64,000 nucleotides of DNA from Caulobacter sp. (GTDB lineage: Bacteria; Pseudomonadota; Alphaproteobacteria; Caulobacterales; Caulobacteraceae), in assembly GCA_016125585.1 (NCBI GenBank), contig WGLL01000007.1:1-64000 (forward strand), written 5' to 3'. A program made the translations under genes and the position numbers. The number at the start of each line of letters is the position of its first letter. The stretch's first letter is position 1. The notes under the pieces are model-generated. The model ran no database searches. It saw nothing but the letters and a program-made list of their open reading frames with translations, and was not told where the DNA came from. Shown here piece by piece: positions 16,329 through 24,530 of the stretch.

Positions 16329-16748
16329 TCAGGGCTCCCAGCCGGGCACGGCCATCTCGAAGCCGGAGAAGTCGAATCCGGGGGCCACGGTGCAGCCGAC
16401 CAGGGCCCAGTCGCCGCGGGAGCGGGCGCTTTGCCAGACCCCTTCCGGCACGATCAGCTGCGGCCGCTCGCCGGCTTCCAGATCCTTGCCCAGGACGCGC
16501 TCGATGGCGCCCTGGCCTTCCGGGGCCAGCCGCACGGTCAGGGGCGCGCCGTCGTAGAAATGCCAGACCTCGACCGAATCGACCCGGTGCCAGGCGCTCT
16601 CCTGACCCGCCTCCAGCAGGAAGAAGATCATCGTCGACTTCGCCCGGCCGTCGGGGCCCGGCTCGTCGCGAAATGTCTCGCGATACCAGCCGCCCTCGGG
16701 ATGCGGCGCGAGGTTCAGCAAGGAAATGATCTCGCGGGCGGTGATCAC
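16329..16748 (-). CDS. Cupin protein, DUF985 family
   Basis: 139 residues, single beta-barrel cupin domain. Signature residues are HPEGGWYRETFR near the N-terminus, HRVDSVEVWHFYDGAPL in the middle and VGCTVAPGFDFSGFEMA at the end, typical of cupin_5/DUF985. Its start overlaps the stop of gloB by 4 nt (ATGA), so the two are translationally coupled. The family may bind small sugars or metabolites; the substrate is not known. Confidence 0.85.
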   Translation of the reverse strand: MITAREIISLLNLAPHPEGGWYRETFRDEPGPDGRAKSTMIFFLLEAGQESAWHRVDSVEVWHFYDGAPLTVRLAPEGQGAIERVLGKDLEAGERPQLIVPEGVWQSARSRGDWALVGCTVAPGFDFSGFEMAVPGWEP

Positions 16749-17494
16749 CCGGCAAAGCCGTCCTTGGCGGCGCGCACGGCGCCGAAGGCGGCGGCCGGGT
16801 CGGCGATGTCGGGACGCAGCAGCGGCGCGCGCAGGAAGGGGTTGGTGGCCTTCTCCAGGGCGATGGTGGTCGGCACGGTCGGCTCGCCCCGTTCGCGGGC
16901 GGCGAAGATCTCCTCGCTGCGGGCCTTCAGCGCCGGATCGGCGTCCACCGACAGGGCGAAGCGGGCGTTGGCGGCGGTGTATTCATGGGCGCAGTAGACG
17001 GTGGTGGCGTCGGGCAGGGCGGTCAGCCGCTGCAGGCTGGCCCACATCTGCGCCGCATCGCCCTCGAACAGGCGGCCGCAGCCCAGGGCGAACAGGGTGT
17101 CGCCGACAAAGGCGATCTCGTCGGCGGCGTCGAAATAGGTGACGTGACCAAGCGTGTGGCCGCCGGTGTCGATGACCTCGAAGCGGGTCTCGCCCAGCAT
17201 CACCGTATCGCCATCGCCCACAACCCGGTCCGGCGGGGCGATGCGCGACACCTCGGCCGGACCGACAATGGTCGCGCCCGTGGCCGCCTTGAGCTCGGCG
17301 TTGCCGCCGGCGTGGTCGGGGTGCCAGTGGGTGTTGAGGATCAGCGACAGGGTCCAGCCGGCCGCCTCGAGCTCCCGCTGGATGGCCGCCGCGTCCGGCG
17401 TGTCGATACAGGCGACAAGGCCGGATGCCTCGTCGCGGGCCAGGAAGCCATAGTTGTCGGACAGGCAGGGAAACTGGCGGACGGTCAGGGTCAT
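16745..17494 (-). CDS. gloB: Hydroxyacylglutathione hydrolase (glyoxalase II)
   Basis: 249-residue metallo-beta-lactamase fold enzyme. The binuclear metal motif is THWHPDHAGG (HxHxDH), followed by GHTLGH and the third histidine in CAHEYT. It hydrolyses S-lactoylglutathione to lactate and glutathione, completing methylglyoxal detoxification. The C-terminal half is helical, as in the family. It is the first gene of a two-gene unit with the cupin and is divergent from a SAM-methyltransferase gene across 98 bp. Confidence 0.93.
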   Translation of the reverse strand: MTLTVRQFPCLSDNYGFLARDEASGLVACIDTPDAAAIQRELEAAGWTLSLILNTHWHPDHAGGNAELKAATGATIVGPAEVSRIAPPDRVVGDGDTVMLGETRFEVIDTGGHTLGHVTYFDAADEIAFVGDTLFALGCGRLFEGDAAQMWASLQRLTALPDATTVYCAHEYTAANARFALSVDADPALKARSEEIFAARERGEPTVPTTIALEKATNPFLRAPLLRPDIADPAAAFGAVRAAKDGFAG

Positions 17495-17592
17495 GGGGGC
17501 TTCGCCTCGAACGCGGAATCAATCATCGGTCGGCAGGTGACGGCGACCGTCGGCACACCCTACATTGGGTTGGCAGGGAAACGGGAGACGCA

Positions 17593-18360
17593 ATGCGTCG
17601 CGACGTACTGGAACTTCGCGCCTTCTATGCCTCGCCCCGCGGCGCGGCGGCGCGGGAAATGCTGGGCCGCAAGGTGGTCGAGGCCTGGGGCGACGCCGCC
17701 GGGCTGGACGTCCTGGGGCTGGGCTACGCCACGCCCTTCCTGGGGTCTCTTCGCGCCCGGGCCAGGCGGGTGATCGCCGCCATGCCGGAGGCGCAGGGCG
17801 TCGAGGTCTGGCCCGGCGACGGGCGCAACCTGGCCTTCCTCGCCGACGAGTTCGCCCTGCCGCTGGCCAACGCCCTGTTCGACCGCATTCTCTGCGTGCA
17901 TGTGCTGGAGGAAAGCGAGGGGGCCGCCGCCCTGCTGACCGAGGTCTGCCGCGTGCTGGCGCCCTCCGGCCGGGTCATCGTCGCCGCCGCGGCCCGCAAT
18001 GGCCTGTGGTCCAACGCAGAGGGCACCCCCTTCGGCCACGGCCGACCCTTCACCCGGGGACAGCTGGAGACGCTGTTGCGCGAGGCGGGGCTGGAGCCGA
18101 CCGGCTACACCCGCGCCCTCTATGCGCCGCCCTTCGCCTGGGCGGCCGGCTGGGCCGACGGGTTCGAACAGGTCGGGGCGCGGCTGTGGCCGGGATTTGC
18201 CGGGGTGATCCTGATGGAGGCGGTGAAGCAGACCTTCGCCGTCAAGCCGCGCGGCTCCGGCGCCAGGGTGCGCCGACGCGCGCCCGGCCTGCTCGCCCCC
18301 GTTCCAGCGACGCGCAATTCGGCCCGCAAGGCCTTTGACCCGGATCCGCCGCGCGCCTAG
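17593..18360 (+). CDS. SAM-dependent methyltransferase
   Basis: 255 residues from ATG 17593 (GGGAGA precedes). The Rossmann-like core is present: LDVLGLGYATPFLGSL (motif I), FDRILCVHVLEESEG (motif around the SAM-carboxy strand) and LAPSGRVIVAAAARNGLW. It belongs to the methyltransferase-11 group. The C-terminus is basic and low-complexity. The substrate is unknown. It is divergent from gloB. Its stop codon lies inside a dispersed palindromic repeat. Confidence 0.82.
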   Translation: MRRDVLELRAFYASPRGAAAREMLGRKVVEAWGDAAGLDVLGLGYATPFLGSLRARARRVIAAMPEAQGVEVWPGDGRNLAFLADEFALPLANALFDRILCVHVLEESEGAAALLTEVCRVLAPSGRVIVAAAARNGLWSNAEGTPFGHGRPFTRGQLETLLREAGLEPTGYTRALYAPPFAWAAGWADGFEQVGARLWPGFAGVILMEAVKQTFAVKPRGSGARVRRRAPGLLAPVPATRNSARKAFDPDPPRA

Positions 18361-18459
18361 AGCAGGGCGCGATTTGACGCCGGACCGCGCTGCTCCAGGT
18401 TTGTCGTTGTCGCGGGTTTGATCCGATTACCGGTTCCCACTCATCGGAACGCGCTCTAG
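18357..18459. repeat. Dispersed alphaproteobacterial palindrome, CTAGAGC...GCTCTAG
   Basis: Terminal arms CTAGAGC (18357-18363) and GCTCTAG (18453-18459) flank GATCCGATTACCGGTTCCCA-type sequence, a short intergenic palindrome familiar in alphaproteobacteria. It overlaps the stop of the methyltransferase gene. Confidence 0.55.
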
Positions 18460-18491
18460 CCTTGACCGCCCGTCGCCTTGAGGAGTCCGCC

Positions 18492-18836
18492 ATGAAGATG
18501 ATCGTCGCCGTCATCAAACCCAGCAAGCTGGACGCGGTGCTCGACGCCGTCACCGAGGCCGGCGCCTCGGGCCTGACGGTCACCGAGGTGCGCGGCTACG
18601 GCCGCCAGAAGGGCAAGACCGAGGTCTATCGCGGCGCCGAATACGAGGTGAAGCTGCTGCCCAAGGTCAAGCTGGAGATCGCCGTCTCCGACGACATCAC
18701 CGACAAGGTGGTCGAGGCCATTGTCGCCGCGGCCAACTCCAACAAGATCGGCGACGGCAAGGTGTTCGTGCTCGACCTCGAACAGGCGCTGCGCATCCGC
18801 ACCGGCGAGCGCGACGCGGCGGCGATCACCGGCTAG
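18492..18836 (+). CDS. PII-family signal protein (GlnB/GlnK type), orphan
   Basis: 114 residues from ATG 18492 behind GAGGAG. The fold-specific MKMIVAVIKPSKLDAV start and the T-loop GRQKGKTEVYRGAEY are intact, with Tyr51 as the uridylylation site and Tyr46 also present. The C-terminal signature GDGKVFVLDLEQALRIRTGERD is conserved. PII proteins sense 2-oxoglutarate and ATP/ADP and control nitrogen enzymes and AmtB. Here it has neither glnA nor amtB beside it but is followed by mtnP, so its partner is unclear. Confidence 0.93.
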   Translation: MKMIVAVIKPSKLDAVLDAVTEAGASGLTVTEVRGYGRQKGKTEVYRGAEYEVKLLPKVKLEIAVSDDITDKVVEAIVAAANSNKIGDGKVFVLDLEQALRIRTGERDAAAITG

Positions 18837-18876
18837 ACCGCGTTTCGTCGCCCCATTTCCTTGCGTTGGAGACAAG

Positions 18877-19752
18877 ATGACCGGCTGGACTCTGGGCGTA
18901 ATCGGCGGCTCCGGCCTGTATGACATCGATGGTCTCGAGGACCGCAGCACCGTCGAGGTGGACAGCCCCTTCGGGACGCCCTCGGGCCCCATCACCCTGG
19001 GGCGGATCGGAACCACCCGACTGGCCTTTCTGCCCCGGCATGGCCCGGGGCATCGCCTGTCGCCGACCAGCGTCAACGCCAGGGCCAATATCGACGCCCT
19101 GAAGCGGGTGGGCTGCACCGATGTGCTGGCCCTGTCGGCGGTGGGGTCCCTGGCCGAACGGCTGGCGCCGGGGACCTTCGTCATCGTCGACCAGTATATC
19201 GACCGCACCTTCGCCCGGGAAAAGAGCTTCTTCGGCGAGGGCATGGTCGCCCATGTCTCCATGGCCGACCCGGTCTGTCCGCGGCTTTCGGCCTTTGCGG
19301 CTGATGCGGGCCGGGCCGTGGGCGCGACGGTCGCCGAGGGCGCCACCTATCTGGCCATGGAGGGGCCGCAGTTCTCGACCCGGGCGGAGAGCAACCTCTA
19401 CCGCGCCTGGGGCTGCGACGTCATCGGCATGACCGGCATGCCCGAGGCCAAGCTGGCCCGCGAGGCCGAGCTGCCCTACGCCTGCGTCGGCATGGTCACC
19501 GACTATGACTGCTGGCGTGTCGGCGAGGCGGCGGTCGAAGTCGAACAGGTGATCGCCGTGCTGATGGCCAATGCCGAGAAGGGGCGGGCGCTGGTCGGGG
19601 CGCTGGCCCGGGCCCTGCCGGAGCAGCGGCCGGCCTCGCCGATCGACACCAATCTGGACTTCGCCCTGATCACCGCGCCCGACGCCCGCGATCCGGCGGT
19701 TCTGGCCAGGCTAGACGCGGTGGCGGGGCGGGTGCTTCGCGCGCTACCCTAG
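18877..19752 (+). CDS. mtnP: S-methyl-5'-thioadenosine phosphorylase
   Basis: 291 residues from ATG 18877 (GGAGA precedes). Motifs include LGVIGGSGLYDIDGL, FLPRHGPGHRLSP (phosphate and purine pocket), and the purine phosphorylase signature around YLAMEGPQFSTRAES ... GCDVIGMTGMPEA. It splits methylthioadenosine into adenine and 5-methylthioribose-1-phosphate, feeding methionine and purine salvage. It lies 40 bp after the PII gene and is probably cotranscribed with it. A repeat array starts immediately after its stop. Confidence 0.93.
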   Translation: MTGWTLGVIGGSGLYDIDGLEDRSTVEVDSPFGTPSGPITLGRIGTTRLAFLPRHGPGHRLSPTSVNARANIDALKRVGCTDVLALSAVGSLAERLAPGTFVIVDQYIDRTFAREKSFFGEGMVAHVSMADPVCPRLSAFAADAGRAVGATVAEGATYLAMEGPQFSTRAESNLYRAWGCDVIGMTGMPEAKLAREAELPYACVGMVTDYDCWRVGEAAVEVEQVIAVLMANAEKGRALVGALARALPEQRPASPIDTNLDFALITAPDARDPAVLARLDAVAGRVLRALP

Positions 19753-19753
19753 T

Positions 19754-20170
19754 CCGCCTTCCCGGCGGAGGCCGGGACCCAGGCCTTGTCACCGGATTTT
19801 GGGTTTGCGCTTCAGGATTGGTGGCTGAATCTGGGCCTCGGCCTGCGCCGGGGAAGCGGGGGTTGGGATCCGTCCTTCAGGGGGTCTGAACTCATCCAAC
19901 TGCCGCCTTCCCGGCGGAGGCCGGGACCCAGTCCTTGTCACCGGATTTTGGGATTGCGGTTCAGGATTGGTGGCTGAATCTGGGCCCCGGCCTGCGCCGG
20001 GGAGGCGGGGGAGGGGGCGGCCGACTCGGGCGCCAACGGGACCGAACTCATCCAACTGCCGCCTTCCCGGCGCAGGCCGGGACCCAGACTGTCACGCGGG
20101 ATTTTGGGTTTGCGGTTCAGGATTGGTGGCTGAATCTGGACCCCGGCCTTCGCCGGGGAAGCGGAGTATG
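19754..20170. repeat. Three tandem copies of a ~150-bp palindromic unit
   Basis: Units begin at 19754, 19903 and 20059 with CCGCCTTCCCGGCG-AGGCC. Each carries a core GGATTTTGGG ... TTCAGGATTGGTGGCTGAAT and closes with an inverted arm CCCCGGCC...GCCGGGGAAGCGG. The spacers TGAACTCATCCAACTG and CGAACTCATCCAACTG between units match as well, so the array arose by duplication. Spacings are 149 and 156 bp. No gene is seen in the 440-bp gap. Confidence 0.85.
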
Positions 20171-20192
20171 GGTCTGACCATCCGCGGAGGGG

Positions 20193-20882
20193 CTAGTCGG
20201 CCGGGTCCTTCGCTCCGGCCGCGCGGTGGAACAGTTGCAGGGTCCGCAGGCGGGCCAGTTTCGCCGAGTCTTCGTGGTAGTCGCTGCGCCGGTCGGAGAA
20301 GAAGCCGTGGCCGGCGTCATAGAGATAGATCGGCAGGTCCGGACGCAGCACCCGGATCTCCTCGATCCGCTCGGCCGGGATCGAGGCGTCGGCCTTGCCG
20401 AAATGCAGGATGGTCGGACAGCGCGGCGTCTCGGTCTTGAGTTCGCTGATCCGCCGCCCGTAGAAGGCCGAGGCCGCCGTCAGCCCCTCGCAGCGACAGG
20501 CCGCCAGCCAGGTCGCCGCCCCGCCCCAGCAATAGCCGGCGGCGAACACCGCGCCCCGGGTCTTGAGAAAATCGACCGCCGCCTGCAGGTCGCCGGCCAC
20601 TTGGTCCCAGGGCGTGGCGTTGGAGTATTTGACGCCCCTGGCGATCGCCGCCTCGCCGTAGTCCGCCTCGAACCCCCGTTCCAGACGGTCGTAGCAGCTG
20701 GGGGCGAGCACCTCGTAGCCGTCCGCTGCAAAGCCGGCGGCCAGCTCGCGGATGTGGTCGGTGACCCCGAAGATTTCCTGGATAAGCACCAGGCCCCCTC
20801 GCCGGGCATCCTGATGCGGTTCATGCCAGGCGTCGAATTCGAAGCCGTCGAACGGGCTGGTCAGCCGCAGGGTCTCGCCCAT
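20193..20882 (-). CDS. Dienelactone hydrolase family protein (copy 2 of tandem pair)
   Basis: 229-residue alpha/beta hydrolase. The Cys-Asp-His triad of dienelactone hydrolase is visible: Glu36 (IQEIFG), Cys118 (GYCWGG), Asp165 (GKADASIP) and His192 (DAGHGF). The family hydrolyses lactones or thioesters, classically in chloroaromatic degradation. The start overlaps the upstream paralogue's stop by one base (TGATG), so the two are coupled. No aromatic-degradation genes are near, so the true substrate is unknown. Confidence 0.88.
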   Translation of the reverse strand: MGETLRLTSPFDGFEFDAWHEPHQDARRGGLVLIQEIFGVTDHIRELAAGFAADGYEVLAPSCYDRLERGFEADYGEAAIARGVKYSNATPWDQVAGDLQAAVDFLKTRGAVFAAGYCWGGAATWLAACRCEGLTAASAFYGRRISELKTETPRCPTILHFGKADASIPAERIEEIRVLRPDLPIYLYDAGHGFFSDRRSDYHEDSAKLARLRTLQLFHRAAGAKDPAD

Positions 20883-21562
20883 CAGACCGCTCCATTGGCC
20901 TCGAACAGCTCGAAGGTGCGCTTGCGGGCCAGCTGGGCGTCGTCGAGGTCGGAATCGGGCCGGCCGTCATTGTTGAAGCCGTGGCCGGAGGCCTCGTAGA
21001 TGTAGACCGGCACGTCCGGATGGGCGGCCTCGACCTTGGCCTTCACCTCGTCGGCGGGGATATGGGCGTCCTTGCGCCCCAGATGGACGATGACCGGGCA
21101 GGAGAGGGGCAGGGCGGCCATGCCGGCCACCTGGCCGCCGTAGTAGCTGGAGCCCGCCGCCAGACCCTTCACCCGGCTGGCCGCGAGCCAGACCATGGTG
21201 CCGCCGTAGCAATAGCCGACGATGAACACCGGCCCCTTGTCCTTGAGGGCGTCGACGCAGGCCTGGATGTCGCTCATGGCGTTGTCCGGACCGTTGGCCA
21301 TGGCCAGCCTGGCGCCGGCGGCGACGCCGTCCGGATCATGTTCGGCGATGAAGCCCTTCTGGCCGCGGTCGAACATCGAGGGGGCGATGACCTCGAAGCC
21401 CAGGCTGGACCAGCGGGCGACGTCGGCCTGCACATACTGGTCCAGGCCGAAGATCTCCTGGATGACGATCACCCCGCCAAGCCGCTTGCCATCGGCGGCG
21501 GCGTGCAGGGCTTCGAACTGGAAGCCGTCATGCGGGCTGGTCAGGGTGATGCGGTCGGTCAT
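20882..21562 (-). CDS. Dienelactone hydrolase family protein (copy 1 of tandem pair)
   Basis: 226 residues from the start at 21562 (MTDRITLTSP), which aligns with the start of the downstream paralogue; the longer frame upstream is not protein-like. Triad residues Glu36, Cys118 (GYCYGG), Asp165 and His194 are all kept. It is clearly a diverged tandem duplicate of the next gene. The retained active sites suggest two substrates or specificities rather than decay. Confidence 0.88.
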   Translation of the reverse strand: MTDRITLTSPHDGFQFEALHAAADGKRLGGVIVIQEIFGLDQYVQADVARWSSLGFEVIAPSMFDRGQKGFIAEHDPDGVAAGARLAMANGPDNAMSDIQACVDALKDKGPVFIVGYCYGGTMVWLAASRVKGLAAGSSYYGGQVAGMAALPLSCPVIVHLGRKDAHIPADEVKAKVEAAHPDVPVYIYEASGHGFNNDGRPDSDLDDAQLARKRTFELFEANGAV

Positions 21563-21635
21563 GGCGCGTCCTCTATGGGTTTGCGCGCAGTTTCGCACGG
21601 GGGAGCGCCCGGTTTGAAGGTCTAGTTTGGACCGA

Positions 21636-22385
21636 TCAGAGCTTGCTGACCCGGCACTGGCCGGCCTTCTGCATCCGGGCCGCCTCCTCATGGGCGCGGT
21701 CGGACAGGTCGGGGATGGATTTCAGCAGGCGGCTGTCGACCCGCGCCGCGCCCAGCCGCACGTTCTGACGATTGACGAAAACCAGGACGAAGCTGTCGTC
21801 CGCCGCGATCGCCTTGAGAAAGGCGATGCGGGCCGCGGCCAGGCTGGCCGCCTCGGCCGGGTTGTCGGCATGCTGGTAGGCGACCCCGACCACGGCCCTG
21901 TGCGGCGTGTCCCGGGCCGGCATGTAGATATAGCTCCCCGACTTGACCTGCACGCCGTTGGAGGCCCAGGCGACATAGGTCCAGTCCTTGTCGGGGGTGG
22001 CGCTGGCCGGCAGGGCCGGGCCGACGAATTCATCGCCCAGCGGCCACCAGGGGTGCTTCGCCCCCGGCTTGCTGAAGGCGGGCGGCGGGTTGGCGCCGTT
22101 CCAGCTCCAGCGCATGTGCACGCGGTACTCCGCCGTCTGCCCCGCCGGGTCGTCCAGGTCGAAGCGACCTGGCGCCTCGGCGACCAGATCGCCGGAGGCC
22201 ACCGGAATGATCAGGGTGGCGCGGCCGTCGTCGCGGAAGGTCCTGCCGTCGCCGAAGATCACCGCCTCCAGCCGCCCGCCCGGCAGGTCCAGCTTCACAT
22301 CGCACTGCACGAAGGTATCGGCGGCCCGCGCCGGGACGGCGAGGGCGGCCAGGGCGGCCGCCGCCATCAGAAATGCGCTTCGCAT
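21636..22385 (-). CDS. Secreted hypothetical protein
   Basis: 249 residues from 22385. A clear signal peptide (MRSAFLMAAAALAALAVPARA, cleavage after ARA) sends it to the periplasm. The mature domain has WSWNGANPPP, KDWTYVAWASNGVQVKSGSYIYM and RHADN-like segments but no motif I recognise. The protein is rich in beta-strands and ends KAGQCRVSKL. It lies on the same strand as the sirtuin gene, 57 bp downstream of it. Function unknown. Confidence 0.65.
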   Translation of the reverse strand: MRSAFLMAAAALAALAVPARAADTFVQCDVKLDLPGGRLEAVIFGDGRTFRDDGRATLIIPVASGDLVAEAPGRFDLDDPAGQTAEYRVHMRWSWNGANPPPAFSKPGAKHPWWPLGDEFVGPALPASATPDKDWTYVAWASNGVQVKSGSYIYMPARDTPHRAVVGVAYQHADNPAEAASLAAARIAFLKAIAADDSFVLVFVNRQNVRLGAARVDSRLLKSIPDLSDRAHEEAARMQKAGQCRVSKL

Positions 22386-22441
22386 GGATCGCCCTCCGCT
22401 CATTCCAACAGCATGCCCCACGGGCCGGGAGGGATCACCCC

Positions 22442-23188
22442 TCAAACCGGGGGCGCGATTGCCGACATCAGCGGGCCGATCTCCTCATGCAGCACAAGGT
22501 CGGCGTAGGGGTCCTGTTCCGTCGGCTCGCGGTTGACGATGGCCAGGGCCGCGCCGTTGCGCTTGGCCAGCAGGGGAAAGCCGGCGGCGGGATAGACGAC
22601 CAGCGAGGAGCCCAGCACCAGGAACAGGTCGCAGGCCAGGGTCTCGGCCTCGGCGCGGGCCATCGGCCCCTCCGGCATCGGCTGGCCAAAGGAGATGGTG
22701 GCGGTCTTGACGATGTTTCCGCAGGCGCGGCAGGCGGGGATCTCGCCCTTCTCGACGAACCCCGGCCGCAGGTGGTGCAGTTCGTGGCGCAGGCCGCAGG
22801 TCAGGCAGGTCGCGTAAGAGGCGTTGCCGTGCAGCTCGATGACCCGGTCGTCCGGAATGCCGCTGTCCTGGTGCAGGTTGTCGACGTTCTGGGTGATGAC
22901 GCTGGAGACCTTGCCGGCGGCGACCAGACGGGCGACGGCGTCGTGGCCGGCGTTGGGGCTGCGGCCGGTCCAGCCGGCGGTTCCGTTGAAGGCCCGGGTC
23001 CAGGCCTCGCGGCGGCGTTCCTCACTGGCGACGAAGTCCTGGAAATAGATCGGCTTCATCTTCGACCAGACGCCGCCGGGACTGCGGAAGTCGGGAATGC
23101 CGGACTCGGTCGAGATGCCGGCGCCGGTGAAGACCACCACCCGGCGGGCGTCGTCGATCAGGCGGGCGAGGCGGTCGGCGGGGGTCAT
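22442..23188 (-). CDS. cobB: NAD-dependent protein deacylase of the Sir2 family
   Basis: 248 residues. It has the sirtuin signatures GAGISTESGIPDFR, TQNVDNLHQ and the catalytic His in ELHGN, and a four-cysteine zinc knot (CLTC ... CRAC). The C-terminal LGSSLVVYPAAGFP is also typical. It removes acyl groups from protein lysines using NAD, for instance from acetyl-CoA synthetase. It may head a transcript with the secreted protein downstream. A compound inverted repeat separates it from ychF. Confidence 0.92.
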   Translation of the reverse strand: MTPADRLARLIDDARRVVVFTGAGISTESGIPDFRSPGGVWSKMKPIYFQDFVASEERRREAWTRAFNGTAGWTGRSPNAGHDAVARLVAAGKVSSVITQNVDNLHQDSGIPDDRVIELHGNASYATCLTCGLRHELHHLRPGFVEKGEIPACRACGNIVKTATISFGQPMPEGPMARAEAETLACDLFLVLGSSLVVYPAAGFPLLAKRNGAALAIVNREPTEQDPYADLVLHEEIGPLMSAIAPPV

Positions 23189-23234
23189 GGCCTTTAAGCT
23201 AGTGACGCCGCGCCGGGGGTCAAAGGATTTGCGT

Positions 23235-23343
23235 CCCCCTCCCTGAGGGAGGGGGTAGGGGGAGGGTTTACGCCGCCGGCCCCGTAAACCCTCATCCTCC
23301 CACCGCCGCGCGGCGGGCCCCTCCTTCTCCCTCAGGGAGAAGG
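23235..23343. repeat. Compound inverted repeat between cobB and ychF
   Basis: Three nested palindromic pieces: CCCCCTCCCTGAGGGAGGGGG (23235-23255), GGGTTTACG / CGTAAACCC arms (23264-23272, 23283-23291), and CCTTCTCCCT / AGGGAGAAGG (23323-23343). The last lies just beyond the ychF stop and may terminate it. Confidence 0.65.
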
Positions 23344-23351
23344 TTGGAGCG

Positions 23352-24446
23352 TCAGACGTTGAACCTGAAGTGCATCACATCGCCGTCCTTGACGATGTAG
23401 TCCTTGCCTTCGGAGCGCATCTTGCCGGCTTCCTTGGCGCCGGCCTCGCCGTTGAGGCGCACGAAGTCCTCGAAGGCGATGGTTTCGGCGCGGATGAAAC
23501 CCTTCTCGAAGTCGGTGTGGATGACCCCGGCCGCCTGGGGGGCGGTGTCGCCGACGTGGATGGTCCAGGCGCGGGCTTCCTTGGGACCGACGGTGAAGTA
23601 GGTCTGCAGACCCAGCAGCTTGTAGGCCTCGTGGATCAGGCGGTTGAGGCCGGGCTCCTCAAGACCGAGGGCGGCGAGGAACTCCTCGCGCTCGTCGGCG
23701 TCGAGCAGGGCGACCTCGCTCTCGATCTGGGCGGAGATGACGCAGCAGTTGGCGCCATCCTTCCGCGCCCGCTCGGCCACCAGGTCGGAATATTTGTTGC
23801 CCTTGTCGGCGCTGGCTTCCTCGACATTGCAGACATAGAGGGCCGGCAGGGAGGTCAGCAGCTGCAGCATGTGCCAGGCCTTCTCGTCGTCCTTGTCGAC
23901 CTTGGCGGTGCGGGCCGGCCGGCCCTGGCTCAGCTGGGCCAGGGCCAGCTGGCAGAGGCGCAGGGTGTTGGCGGCTTCCTTGTCCTGGCGGGCGCGTTTC
24001 TCGAGATTGGGAATGCGCTTTTCCAGGCTCTCGAGGTCGGCCAGCATCAGCTCGGTCTCGATGATGTCGAGGTCGCTGAGCGGGTCGATGCGGCCCTCGA
24101 CGTGGGTGATGTCGTCGTCCTCGAAGCAGCGGGCGACGAAGGCCACGGCGTCACAGTCGCGGATGTTGGCCAGGAACTGGTTGCCCAGGCCCTCGCCCTT
24201 GCTGGCGCCGCGCACCAGGCCGGCGATGTCGACGAAGTTGATGCGGCTGGGGATGATCTCCTTCGACCCGGCGATGGCGGCCAGCTTGTCGAGCCGCGAT
24301 TCCGGCACCGCCACATCGCCGACGTTGGGCTCGATGGTGCAGAAGGGATAGTTCGCCGCCTGGGCCGCCGCCGTCTGGGTCAGGGCGTTGAACAGGGTCG
24401 ATTTGCCGACATTGGGCAGGCCGACGATCGCGACTTTCAGGGCCAT
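23352..24446 (-). CDS. ychF: Redox-regulated ATPase YchF (OLA1 family)
   Basis: 364 residues, the family length. It has an Obg-like P-loop GLPNVGKSTLFNAL (8-21), switch DIAGLVRG, the altered specificity motif NVEEAS in place of NKxD, which favours ATP, and a C-terminal TGS domain ending DGDVMHFRFNV. It binds ribosomes and is linked to stress response and translation. It lies downstream of pth and the TPR gene on the same strand, a common pth-ychF neighbourhood. Confidence 0.96.
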   Translation of the reverse strand: MALKVAIVGLPNVGKSTLFNALTQTAAAQAANYPFCTIEPNVGDVAVPESRLDKLAAIAGSKEIIPSRINFVDIAGLVRGASKGEGLGNQFLANIRDCDAVAFVARCFEDDDITHVEGRIDPLSDLDIIETELMLADLESLEKRIPNLEKRARQDKEAANTLRLCQLALAQLSQGRPARTAKVDKDDEKAWHMLQLLTSLPALYVCNVEEASADKGNKYSDLVAERARKDGANCCVISAQIESEVALLDADEREEFLAALGLEEPGLNRLIHEAYKLLGLQTYFTVGPKEARAWTIHVGDTAPQAAGVIHTDFEKGFIRAETIAFEDFVRLNGEAGAKEAGKMRSEGKDYIVKDGDVMHFRFNV

Positions 24447-24530
24447 GGAATTTCGTCTTCGGGCAGGGGAGAGATCAGGGGGCGCGACCTAGCACGTCCC
24501 CCCCTGATGACGAAGCGGATTGATCGCCGA

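Noticed and set aside
19754-20170. CRISPR array
   Set aside because: The repeats are ~150 bp with internal palindromes and only three copies, with no short direct repeats and no cas genes.
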